The position numbers were made by a program, and so were the translations under genes. A stretch of DNA of 64,000 bases from Pseudomonas sp. v388 (GTDB lineage Bacteria > Pseudomonadota > Gammaproteobacteria > Pseudomonadales > Pseudomonadaceae), in the NCBI RefSeq assembly GCF_003935425.1, contig NZ_RHQN01000009.1, forward strand, positions 124,001 to 188,000, written 5' to 3'. Positions 10,954 to 18,775 of the stretch are shown here, piece after piece. Each line of letters opens with the position of its first letter. Position 1 is the stretch's first letter. The notes below the pieces were generated by a model. It was not told where the DNA came from, did no database searches, and saw only the letters and a list, made by a program, of their open reading frames with translations.

Positions 10954-11029
10954 TAGGAGCGAGCTTGCTCGCGAAGAGGCCGGAACAGCCGATGCGTGTG
11001 CTTCGCCTGAAAGTCCGCTCCTACAGATA
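10954..11029. repeat. REP-type element after betA
   Basis: GTAGGAGCGAGCTTGCTCGCGAA on the left and an inverted AGTCCGCTCCTAC arm on the right. It lies between the convergent betA and rlmJ genes. Confidence 0.65.
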
Positions 11030-11061
11030 TCGCGTCGTTGCGCTACTCGCAGCCAGCCGCT

Positions 11062-11898
11062 TTACTCTGCAATCAACCAGTCCATCTTCCAGCCGCCCTG
11101 GGTCTGGCCCAGCTTTCGGGCCAGGTACGGCATCAATTCGCGCAGTTCTTCTTCCAGGCCCCAAGGCGGGTTGGCGATGGCCATGCCCGAACCGTTGAGG
11201 CTGGCGGGTGTGTCCAGCGGGTGGACGTACAGTTCGACACGCAGCAGTTTCGGCGCGCCGGTCTCGGCCAGGTCCTGATAGAAGCGCTTGAGCTGACGCT
11301 GATCCTTGATCGGATACCAGATCGCCGCCACCGTCTGGCGCATACGGCCGATGGTCTCTTTCAGCGCCACCGCGCAACGCTTCATCTCGTCCAGCTGTTC
11401 GAACGGCGGATCGATCAGCATCACTGCTCTTTTCTCCGCTACCGGCAGCAACGCACGCGGCACATGCCAGCCTTCCCCCAGGTGCACCGCCACACGGCGA
11501 TCACCCTTCATGTTGTCCTTGAGCAGGCGGCCGTCTTCCGGATGTTTCTCGTTGAGCAGCACGCGCTCGCGCTCACGGGTCAGGCGTCGCGCCAGCTCCG
11601 GCGAGCCTGGGTAATAGCGCAGCTCGCCATCAGGGTTCATGTCGTGCAGCACTTGCAGGTAATCCGCGGCCAGCGCAGGCAGGTCCGACGCGCCCCAAAG
11701 ACGGCCGATGCCCTCGATCCACTCACCGGTGCGTGTCGCCTGGTCGCCCTTGAGGTCATAAAGCCCCAATCCCGCATGGGTGTCGAGATAGGCGAACGGT
11801 TGCTCCTTGCGCGCCATGAGGGCGATCAAGCGAGTCAGAGTCAGGTGTTTGAAGACGTCGGCATGGTTGCCGGCGTGGAAGGCGTGACGGTAATTCAT
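11062..11898 (-). CDS. rlmJ: 23S rRNA (adenine-N6)-methyltransferase RlmJ
   Basis: Cytoplasmic methyltransferase of 278 residues that methylates A2030 (E. coli numbering) of 23S rRNA using S-adenosylmethionine. The N-terminus MNYRHAFHAGNHADVFKH is highly characteristic of the YhiR/RlmJ family. The catalytic D-P-P-F motif is present (MLIDPPFEQ). The length is normal. It is a housekeeping gene unrelated to the flanking choline genes. Confidence 0.95.
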   Translation of the reverse strand: MNYRHAFHAGNHADVFKHLTLTRLIALMARKEQPFAYLDTHAGLGLYDLKGDQATRTGEWIEGIGRLWGASDLPALAADYLQVLHDMNPDGELRYYPGSPELARRLTRERERVLLNEKHPEDGRLLKDNMKGDRRVAVHLGEGWHVPRALLPVAEKRAVMLIDPPFEQLDEMKRCAVALKETIGRMRQTVAAIWYPIKDQRQLKRFYQDLAETGAPKLLRVELYVHPLDTPASLNGSGMAIANPPWGLEEELRELMPYLARKLGQTQGGWKMDWLIAE

Positions 11899-12077
11899 GG
11901 CAGCTCCTGGCAGGCCGCGCAGTTTAGCAAAACTTGGCGATGAACAAGCCCGCCGAGCACGACTTAACTGAAAACGACCTGACCGTAGGTGTTTCAGCCA
12001 AAGGACGTCAATCGGGGTTGCTGCCGCAATGACACACCACCAGAATCAGGAAAAAACCGATCACAGGAACCGACGTC

Positions 12078-12338
12078 ATGATGCATGCCGATTTGATCGA
12101 CCAGGAAGACCTGCTGACTCAACTCCGCGCCTTGGGGTTCGAAACGTCCAGCGGTGCAACGGCAGAACAGGCCTGCGCCCAAGCCGTGTGCGGCCTGACC
12201 ACGGAACGGGCCGTGGCCTTGCGGCGCCTTGTCGAACAGTTACTGACCGGCAGCGCGACCATCCTGCCCGCCGTGCGCCAGGCGATAGACCAGCAACTAC
12301 TGCCGGCGCTGGCCGCCTACAAGCAAAGTCATCAGTAG
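12078..12338 (+). CDS. Small hypothetical protein, 86 residues
   Basis: Not recognised. It is predicted soluble and mainly helical, without a signal peptide or membrane segment, and has two cysteines (ACAQAVCG). AGGAA about 10 nt upstream supports the start at 12078, with a second ATG immediately after. It stands alone between rlmJ and a REP element. Codon usage is typical of the genome, so it is probably a real lineage-specific gene. Confidence 0.6.
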   Translation: MMHADLIDQEDLLTQLRALGFETSSGATAEQACAQAVCGLTTERAVALRRLVEQLLTGSATILPAVRQAIDQQLLPALAAYKQSHQ

Positions 12339-12347
12339 CCTGCTTCG

Positions 12348-12406
12348 CCAGCAAGCTGGCTCCTACAAAAATGGTGGGCTGTAGGAGCCAGCTTGCTGGC
12401 GAATGC
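12348..12406. repeat. REP-type inverted pair
   Basis: GCCAGCAAGCTGGCTCCTACA and its inverted counterpart beginning TGTAGGAGCCAGCTTGCTGGC are separated by about 14 bp, forming a strong hairpin between the convergent small gene and gbcB. Confidence 0.7.
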
Positions 12407-12437
12407 GGAATCACAGGCGTCGTCCACCAGCAGTCTC

Positions 12438-13538
12438 TCAATACTCGATCCGCACATCCCCTTTTGGAACGCTGCAGCACGACAGAATGTAACCCTCGGC
12501 CACGTCGTCATCGGTAATGCCGCCGTTGTGCTCCATTTCCACTTCGCCGCTCAGCTTCATGACCTTGCAGGTGCCGCAGATGCCCATGCCGCAAGCCTTG
12601 GGAATCATCAGGCCCAGCTTGGCCGCTGCGGCATGGACGGTTTCGCCCGGCGCGACGCGGATGCTCTTGCCGGTATCGGTGAATTCCACCTGGTGCAGAT
12701 CCGCCAGATCCACATCCGGCGCCTCGGCGGCGATCTCGGCCTGTTCGACCGCATCGGCACGGGCTTCGGGCGGCGTAGCGCCAAAGGACTCCTCGTGGTA
12801 CTGCGCCATGTTGAAGCCGTTTTCCTGGAGCAGGCGCTTCACGGCGTTCATATACGGCGTCGGGCCGCAGCAGAACACTTCGCGCTCCATGAAGTCGGGC
12901 GCCATCAGTTCCAGCATTTTCTGGTTCAGATAGCCGCGATACCCGGCCCATGGTTCGCCCAAACCATGTTTTTCACACACCAGGTGCAAGCTGAAGTTAT
13001 CGATGCGCGAAGCCATGTGTTCCAGCTCGCGGTGATAGATGATGTCCTTGGGCGAGCGCGCGCTGTGGACGAACACCATGTCGACGTTGGCGTTGGTGTC
13101 GTAGAACCAGCGCGCCATGGACATGACCGGCGTGATCCCGACGCCGCCGCTGAGGTAGAGGATTTTCGGGTTCGGGAAGTCGATGGCGTTGAACAGCCCG
13201 ACCGGCCCGTGTACCGCCAGCTCCTGGCCTTCATGCAGCGTGTCGTGCAGGTAATTGGAAACCTTGCCGCCGGGCACACGCTTGATGGTGATGGAAAAGC
13301 TGTACGGTACCGACGGTGAACTGGAGATGGTGTAGGAGCGCATGACCGGCACGCCTTCGATCTCCAGCTCCAGCGTCACGAACTGGCCGGGTTTGAAGAA
13401 GAACAGAATCGGCTGGTCGGCCATGAAGCAGAAGGTGCGCACATCCCAGGTTTCCTGGATGACTTTGACGACCCGAACCAGGTGGCGTCCATTGGCCCAC
13501 GTCTGGGTCGTTACCGGGCTCAGAAAACTTTGCGACAT
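12438..13538 (-). CDS. gbcB: Glycine betaine demethylase, reductase subunit
   Basis: Transfers electrons from NAD(P)H to the Rieske oxygenase GbcA. The protein has 366 residues: a ferredoxin-reductase FAD domain with RSYTISSSP near residue 70-80, a nucleotide-binding domain (LSGGVGITPVMSMARW), and a C-terminal plant-type 2Fe-2S domain with cysteines in CGMGICGTCKVMKL and SCCS. ATG 13538 was chosen because GGAGAG precedes it; the upstream frame adds 28 unlikely residues. Divergent from gbcA with a 320-bp shared control region. Confidence 0.95.
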   Translation of the reverse strand: MSQSFLSPVTTQTWANGRHLVRVVKVIQETWDVRTFCFMADQPILFFFKPGQFVTLELEIEGVPVMRSYTISSSPSVPYSFSITIKRVPGGKVSNYLHDTLHEGQELAVHGPVGLFNAIDFPNPKILYLSGGVGITPVMSMARWFYDTNANVDMVFVHSARSPKDIIYHRELEHMASRIDNFSLHLVCEKHGLGEPWAGYRGYLNQKMLELMAPDFMEREVFCCGPTPYMNAVKRLLQENGFNMAQYHEESFGATPPEARADAVEQAEIAAEAPDVDLADLHQVEFTDTGKSIRVAPGETVHAAAAKLGLMIPKACGMGICGTCKVMKLSGEVEMEHNGGITDDDVAEGYILSCCSVPKGDVRIEY

Positions 13539-13672
13539 GCTGGCTCTCCACGGCCGACTATCGGCCTGATGTGTGTGAATTCTGCGTAACGCTTCAGGCG
13601 CCCGTTTACCTATCTGCGACATTCACATACTTACGGCGACCAGGCCCAGTCTACCGGGGCTCGCGCGTCGGA

Positions 13673-13705
13673 AACGGATTCGGCCATGTCGCCCATGGAT
13701 AAGGT
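13673..13705 (+). promoter_or_regulatory. Tandem half-sites upstream of gbcA, probable GbdR site
   Basis: AACGGATTCGGCC (13673-13685) and CATGGATAAGGTT (about 13695-13707) share GGAT cores at 13676 and 13697, 21 bp apart. Their similarity and spacing match the perfect 13-bp repeat before cbcX. The proximal half-site ends about 154 bp before the gbcA start, against 157 bp at cbcX. Assignment to GbdR is inferred from this match. Confidence 0.5.
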
Positions 13706-13858
13706 TCGCTCCTCACGCAGATCCACACTCCGCACCAGATCGTTACATAAGTTTCAGCGACAGGCAGGAGCGCTCCACAGGTCGCCTTGCGTGCACAATT
13801 CAACCACCGTATCAGCCACATTCGCAGGCCGCCGAAGCGCGGTCATGAGGACATGAAA

Positions 13859-15157
13859 ATGGACGTCACCGCAACCTTGAGCCTGGGCGATCCGCTGGAG
13901 CCCGCACGCAAGGCGACCGCCGAAATGCTGCAGAATCGCGAGCGCACCTACTCGCTGCCGCAGCCTTTCTACAGTGATGAGCGCCTGTTCGAAATCGACA
14001 TGCAGGAAATCTTTCACAAGGAGTGGCTGATCGCAGGGATGACCTGTGAGGTGCCGGCCAAGGGCAACTACCTGACGCTGCAGATCGGCAAGAATCCGGT
14101 TCTGGTGGTGCGCGGCGCCGACGGCAACGTCAACGCGTTCCATAACGTCTGCCGTCATCGCGGTTCGCGGCTGTGCACAGGTGAGAAAGGCAAGGTCGCC
14201 AAGCTGGTCTGCCCTTATCACCAATGGACCTACGAACTGGACGGCCGCCTGCTGTATGCCGGCACCGAGATGGGCACCGACTTCGACATGCAGAAGTTCG
14301 GCCTCAAGCCCATCCATGTGAAGACCGCAGGCGGCTACATCTTCATCAGCCTGGCGGAAAACCCGCCGGCCATCGACGAGTTCCTGGCGACCTTGCGTCA
14401 CTACATGGAACCCTACGACATGGAAAACACCAAGGTGGCCGTGCAAACCACCTTGATGGAAAAGGCCAACTGGAAGCTGGTGCTGGAAAACAACCGCGAG
14501 TGCTACCACTGCAACGGCTCGCACCCCGAGTTGCTGAAAACCCTGCTGGAATGGGACGACGTCACCGACCCGCGTGCCGACCAGCCCTTCAAGGATCACG
14601 TCGCCGCATCCGCCGCCGCGTGGGATGCCGAGAAAATCCCCTACGCCCACGCCAGCTTCGGGCTGCGCAACCGGATCGTGCGCATGCCGCTGCTCAAGGG
14701 CACCGTGTCCATGACAATGGACGGCAAGGTCGGCTGCAAGAAACTGATGGGCCGTATCCAGAACCCGGACCTGGGCTCGATGCGCATCCTGCACCTGCCG
14801 CACTCCTGGAACCACTGCATGGGCGACCACATCATCGTGTTCACCGTGTGGCCGATCAGCGCGCAAGAGACCATGGTCACCACCAAGTGGATCGTCCACA
14901 AAGATGCGGTAGAAGGTGTGGACTACGACGTGCAACGCATGCGGGAAGTCTGGGACGCCACCAACGATCAAGACCGCCGCCTGGCCGAAGAAAACCAGCG
15001 CGGGATCAACTCCACTGCCTACCAGCCAGGCCCATACTCCAAGACCTACGAGTTTGGCGTCGTGAATTTCATCGACTGGTACAGCGCACGCATGCTGGAA
15101 AACCTGGGCGCCGAGCCTGCGCCTTATTTGAAGGGGGTGGCGGTGAATCACGAGTGA
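13859..15157 (+). CDS. gbcA: Glycine betaine demethylase, Rieske oxygenase subunit
   Basis: Converts glycine betaine to dimethylglycine, releasing the methyl group as formaldehyde. The protein has 432 residues. The Rieske 2Fe-2S ligands are Cys98, His100, Cys118 and His121 (CRHRGSRL and CPYHQW). The mononuclear-iron catalytic domain follows, with NRECYHCNGSHPEL supplying histidine ligands. ATG 13859 was preferred over ATG 13853 because GAGGA lies 7 nt upstream of the former. It is followed by a hairpin and then a sharp drop in G+C. Confidence 0.95.
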   Translation: MDVTATLSLGDPLEPARKATAEMLQNRERTYSLPQPFYSDERLFEIDMQEIFHKEWLIAGMTCEVPAKGNYLTLQIGKNPVLVVRGADGNVNAFHNVCRHRGSRLCTGEKGKVAKLVCPYHQWTYELDGRLLYAGTEMGTDFDMQKFGLKPIHVKTAGGYIFISLAENPPAIDEFLATLRHYMEPYDMENTKVAVQTTLMEKANWKLVLENNRECYHCNGSHPELLKTLLEWDDVTDPRADQPFKDHVAASAAAWDAEKIPYAHASFGLRNRIVRMPLLKGTVSMTMDGKVGCKKLMGRIQNPDLGSMRILHLPHSWNHCMGDHIIVFTVWPISAQETMVTTKWIVHKDAVEGVDYDVQRMREVWDATNDQDRRLAEENQRGINSTAYQPGPYSKTYEFGVVNFIDWYSARMLENLGAEPAPYLKGVAVNHE

Positions 15158-15208
15158 GGACAACTCGCCCTCCACGCCATTGAGATTGCTTCATTCATGC
15201 GCACTCAA

Positions 15209-15242
15209 ACCGGTAACGGTCGCCTTTCGGGCCGTTACCGGT
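15209..15242 (+). terminator. Strong hairpin after gbcA
   Basis: ACCGGTAACGG at 15209-15219 pairs with CCGTTACCGGT at 15232-15242, an 11-bp perfect stem. No run of T follows, so it may be a stabilising 3' end or a weak terminator. It marks the boundary between the core locus and the AT-rich insert. Confidence 0.6.
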
Positions 15243-15611
15243 GACTAGAGCTGACACATTCTCTTCGACCCTCCATATTGAACCCTACCAAGACAACCAT
15301 CCTTAGCCTTCCTAGTTCCCCCGCACCGGCCCGCCTCAGCTGCAGTTCAGGTCACTAAATTTTCCTTCAAGGCTATTCACGCTTTGGCGAAAAATAGTCG
15401 CCGGAAGGGGATCCTACAAATATTTATCAATAGATTCATGTAGTTACTAATATTTTCCCACAAAGCATGCGAATTTTCCTACGGAATTGTCAGACGCTGA
15501 GTAAGTCTCTTGGCCTAGCCGTAGTTATTTTCTATTGCTATTAATATCTAACTCGCAACCACGCGTGCGAGCCAACAAAAGTTTTATCACCAAATAATGG
15601 AGCAACTAAAA
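15243..15611 (+). other. AT-rich leader region upstream of the peptide gene
   Basis: About 370 bp with no convincing protein gene. G+C falls to 17 of 60 bases at 15421-15480, against about 60% in flanking genes. It presumably carries the promoter of the peptide-YcaO-ABC operon. TTGGCC with TATTGC 17 nt downstream (about 15509-15537) is one possible -35/-10 pair, but it is weak. The composition suggests acquired DNA. Confidence 0.5.
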
Positions 15612-15716
15612 ATGGGCAGACGCCGTTCTGAAATTCACATGAACCCATTAGATTACGGTAATGACATGATGGCAGGATTGCTGCCAAGCGAGACCCAATT
15701 CTATTCATCCAACTGA
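15612..15716 (+). CDS. Candidate RiPP precursor peptide, 34 residues
   Basis: A small gene not previously recognised here. GGAG at 15599-15602 lies 9 nt before the ATG. The peptide starts MGRRRSEIHM, has an acidic/neutral middle (NPLDYGNDMMAG), and ends LLPSETQFYSSN. It contains no cysteine but has Ser26, Thr28, Ser32 and Ser33 in its last nine residues, so a basic leader and a hydroxyl-rich C-terminal core are suggested. It lies 63 bp before a YcaO-family gene, with a hairpin between. An in-frame ATG at 15597 would add five residues but lacks a ribosome binding site. The role as precursor is inferred from position and composition. Confidence 0.7.
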   Translation: MGRRRSEIHMNPLDYGNDMMAGLLPSETQFYSSN

Positions 15717-15734
15717 CGCAAGATAGCGTTACAA

Positions 15735-15762
15735 AAGGTTTGAGGGGAAACCCTCAAACCTT
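15735..15762 (+). promoter_or_regulatory. Perfect intercistronic hairpin with GAAA loop
   Basis: AAGGTTTGAGGG (15735-15746) and CCCTCAAACCTT (15751-15762) form a 12-bp perfect stem closed by a GAAA tetraloop, 18 nt after the peptide stop codon and 17 nt before the YcaO start. No T-run follows. Such elements commonly protect a precursor mRNA or attenuate read-through so that the peptide exceeds the enzyme; the role here is inferred. Confidence 0.8.
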
Positions 15763-15779
15763 CCAAATATGGAAAAATT

Positions 15780-16964
15780 ATGCTTGAACGCGAATTCCCC
15801 CCAATGGCGTCAAGAGAGAGAATCCTACAGGCCGCTCGCTCTTTGCAATTGTCGCCCCTAACCGAATACTTAAACACTTCCAAAACAATAGCCACCTGCA
15901 TGCTGACCGATGAGTATGGAACAGTAGTAGCAGAAGGTGCTGGTAAAGGCATCCATGCTGAGATTGGCGCGCTGGCAGAGAGCCTTGAACATTTTGCATT
16001 AAACCACGACTATTCCAAGGATCTTGTCAATACTGCAATAGCTAAGGTTCGCAATCAACCCTTCTTAAGCATGGATGGACTGATCGCCAACCTGCCTGAA
16101 TCCCAGTCGCTGATTGAATGCGTCAGTTTCAAGGAATCGCGAAGTGGAATAGTAGTTAAAGTACCAGCTGTACTTCATCTACCAAGCAGCCCGCTGGCTG
16201 AAAGAATACGCTCCTACGATAGTTTTTCTTTCCTTAGCCGCTACTCGTCTAACTCAGGCATTGCGTTTGGCTGTTCTGAAGCTGAAGCCAGGCTGCATGG
16301 AATAAACGAAGTTATAGAACGACACACTCTTTCAAAGATTTTAATGTTTTTGTGTGGCCAACACGAAAGATTACTGCTGTCTTCGCCCGCCGCGCACGTG
16401 TTAGACGAGGTGTTCTCCGAGCATCCAGAGCTCCGATGCGTAGCTGACAATATGAAAATACTGATTATCAAAACTATTTATGGGGTTTATTTCAGCATAG
16501 CTATTCCGAAGAGACCGGATGGAAGACATCCCATCTGTCAAATTGGCTCAGGCTGCTCGATTGACGCCCGAGTCGCTATACAACGCGCCACTACCGAACT
16601 GCTTCAATGCACGCTATTGTTTGACGATTCGGAAAAGGCAGCCGACCTCAAAACTTACGCCTTGCTAAGAAAAACAGAGAGGCTCCGCCCCTTAATTGAT
16701 TTGGAGATACTGAGAAATATCGAAGAGGTTTTCAGACGACTTGAACCGCCGGTCAAGCTCTCGGTCGGAGACCAGATTGACTCTATTACCGACAGGGCAT
16801 CAGCTACTGGATTAAGCATCCTGGAGCGCACACTGCTGAACTTCGACAACGGTTGCGCCGTTGCCCACACCTATGTACCCGGCATGGAACGATTCAACTT
16901 GATCAGAGCAGGCATGCCGGTCGTGCCCCAGCATTTGCTTCATGCTAATAAGTCGTTCGTGTAG
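15780..16964 (+). CDS. Stand-alone YcaO-domain protein, probable peptide backbone-modifying enzyme
   Basis: YcaO proteins use ATP to activate peptide-bond amides, giving azolines, thioamides or amidines. The 394-residue protein shows the family's ATP/Mg landmarks in order: GAGKGIHAEIGALAESLEHF (residues 53-72), SGIAFGCSEAEA then INEVIERH (159-182, with Glu180-Arg181), and RATTELLQ (269-276). The C-terminus has VPGMERFNLIRAGMPVVP. No E1-like/ocin-ThiF partner, TfuA or flavin dehydrogenase gene is adjacent, so it is not a standard azole synthase set. G+C is low (22 of 60 bases at 16321-16380), unlike flanking genes. Start 15780 was taken as the first ATG; the ribosome binding site is weak, which would suit low enzyme dosage. 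Confidence 0.85.
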   Translation: MLEREFPPMASRERILQAARSLQLSPLTEYLNTSKTIATCMLTDEYGTVVAEGAGKGIHAEIGALAESLEHFALNHDYSKDLVNTAIAKVRNQPFLSMDGLIANLPESQSLIECVSFKESRSGIVVKVPAVLHLPSSPLAERIRSYDSFSFLSRYSSNSGIAFGCSEAEARLHGINEVIERHTLSKILMFLCGQHERLLLSSPAAHVLDEVFSEHPELRCVADNMKILIIKTIYGVYFSIAIPKRPDGRHPICQIGSGCSIDARVAIQRATTELLQCTLLFDDSEKAADLKTYALLRKTERLRPLIDLEILRNIEEVFRRLEPPVKLSVGDQIDSITDRASATGLSILERTLLNFDNGCAVAHTYVPGMERFNLIRAGMPVVPQHLLHANKSFV

Positions 16965-16976
16965 AGATCATGCGCC

Positions 16977-18659
16977 ATGATTGAATTTCTGACTGAGACG
17001 CTCCGCGCCAAGCGGGCTCTGTTTATCTCCGCGACGAGCATGACAGTGCTGCTAAAAATAGCTTCTATTTTGCCGTCGGTGTTACTTGGAAAAATAATCG
17101 ATAGCATGACCGCCCGTGAAGGGGTCGACACCTCATATGTTTACTTGCTGGTGTCTATGCTCTGCGCCGTCACGGTACTTCAATCAGTTGTTAATCCTCT
17201 GCAAACATATCAACTGGTCAGATTGGTCCAAACCACTCTTAAGGATAAATCCATTTACTGGACGGACACTATCCTGCGGAAAGACTTCGAGCAGTTTTCA
17301 GAACTTCGATTGGGTGGCTTGATCAAGTCGTTGGAGCGCGGCATCAATGCTCATGAAAAATTTCTGACCTTCGTTATCACATCTGGTTTCCCCTTGATGA
17401 TAGAGGTCTTTCTGATCGCAGGTATTTTTAGCTACATCGGAGGCACCGTGCCGCTTCTGATCACGACATTATTCTCGGCCGGGTACTTGTGTCTTTATCA
17501 CTATTTGGTCAACTGGCGGCGGCCTTTCTTGCTTGCTGTAAATGAGCAGGAAGATCTGGTTTCATCGAAGCTTTTCGAAACCTTTCATGCAGCCAAATGC
17601 ATCAAGCTGGAGCGAGCCTGTGACAGTGCCCCACAACCGCTCTACGCCCACTACAAAGGTTACGCGCGGGCTGCAACCCAGGTAGCGGGGACTGGCGCTA
17701 TTCTGGGGTCAGTAAAAATCCTATACCTGGGGCTTACCGTTGCGACGCTATTGGCCTGGGGAGTCCACGACCAGCTATCGCCTGCTCCGCGGCTGACCAC
17801 TGGTGAATTGATAGCTGTCTTTTCGATTGCGGGAATGCTTGTAAACAACATCGGTGCGCTGGCCGAAGCCTATCGGACTCTGGACCAGTTTCTTGTGGAC
17901 AAAAAGACGCTTGAGAAAGCGCTTTCATTGGATGCGCTGACTGTGAGCGACGGAAAGTCTTCGTGGGATTCTCTGTCGCGTGTCGATCTTTCGATTCTTC
18001 CCTCAGTAACCGACAGGCCCCTTTCTTTCTACATCGAGCAGTCCGTCGCGATCATCGGACCGAGCGGTGGAGGAAAAACGACTCTGCTTGAGGTATTGGC
18101 GGGAACAGCGACCTCCGGACGTTACCACCTCAGCGCAGACGGCTCGAAAGTAGGCTCATCCGAACTGGAAAACTATCTACGCAGCGTCCGCTATTGCCCT
18201 CAGCATCCTGCGTTTCTAGCAGGAAGCTTCCAGTGCTCTGTGCTTTTCGGACAGGACATCTCGCCCTCGATAAAACCCGCAACCGATGCGCTCATGCTTG
18301 GAGACATCGTGAAGAACCGAACCATCGCCGAAGGCGCCAGGAATATATCCGGCGGGGAGGCAAAAAGGCTGTCTTTACTGAGGCTGATCAACAAACCGGG
18401 CGACTTCAACTTGTTCGACGAACCTACCGCCTCGCTGGACAAAGAAATGGGCTCCAGAGTGTGGGAGGTTATTTTCTCTTCTTTCAATCGAAGGGGGCTC
18501 ATCTGCGCCACGCACGATGTGGCTGTCCTGCCTCGTTTCGACCGCGTCATAGTCATCAAACACGGCGCCGTTATTGCTGACGGGCATTGGAGCAAGCTTT
18601 CGAGCGAGCCTGGTGTCGTGAGAGCGCTGCAGGAAATCACGTTGGCTTCGCCTGGATGA
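16977..18659 (+). CDS. ABC exporter of the YcaO peptide cluster
   Basis: Fused half-transporter of 560 residues: an N-terminal membrane domain with about five to six helices (residues 15-300) and a C-terminal ATPase. Walker A GPSGGGKT is at 361-368, the signature SGGE at 458-461, Walker B NLFDE at 478-482, and the switch histidine His513 lies in CATHD. There is no C39 peptidase domain, so leader removal must occur elsewhere if it happens. It starts 12 nt after the YcaO stop codon, indicating one transcript. Export of the modified peptide, and perhaps self-immunity, is inferred. Composition is less GC-rich than the genome. Confidence 0.85.
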   Translation: MIEFLTETLRAKRALFISATSMTVLLKIASILPSVLLGKIIDSMTAREGVDTSYVYLLVSMLCAVTVLQSVVNPLQTYQLVRLVQTTLKDKSIYWTDTILRKDFEQFSELRLGGLIKSLERGINAHEKFLTFVITSGFPLMIEVFLIAGIFSYIGGTVPLLITTLFSAGYLCLYHYLVNWRRPFLLAVNEQEDLVSSKLFETFHAAKCIKLERACDSAPQPLYAHYKGYARAATQVAGTGAILGSVKILYLGLTVATLLAWGVHDQLSPAPRLTTGELIAVFSIAGMLVNNIGALAEAYRTLDQFLVDKKTLEKALSLDALTVSDGKSSWDSLSRVDLSILPSVTDRPLSFYIEQSVAIIGPSGGGKTTLLEVLAGTATSGRYHLSADGSKVGSSELENYLRSVRYCPQHPAFLAGSFQCSVLFGQDISPSIKPATDALMLGDIVKNRTIAEGARNISGGEAKRLSLLRLINKPGDFNLFDEPTASLDKEMGSRVWEVIFSSFNRRGLICATHDVAVLPRFDRVIVIKHGAVIADGHWSKLSSEPGVVRALQEITLASPG

Positions 18660-18775
18660 AGAAAGACTCAGGATTGCATGCCTCCGCCTCGTCCGGTCCG
18701 ATCCTACAAAGCCAGCGTCACACTGCTCAAAAAACAACCAGCATCGTCGCAAGCCCTGCCCATCGCGCTGTGCGC

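Noticed and set aside
15467-15547. A short frame MRIFLRNCQTLSKSLGLAVV... as a second precursor peptide
   Set aside because: No ribosome binding site, overlap with the likely promoter region, and hydrophobic composition; the frame at 15612 is far better supported.
15612-15716. Microcin C-like heptapeptide pathway, because the peptide ends in Asn
   Set aside because: No MccB-like ThiF adenylyltransferase gene is adjacent, the peptide is much longer than MccA, and the next gene is a YcaO protein.
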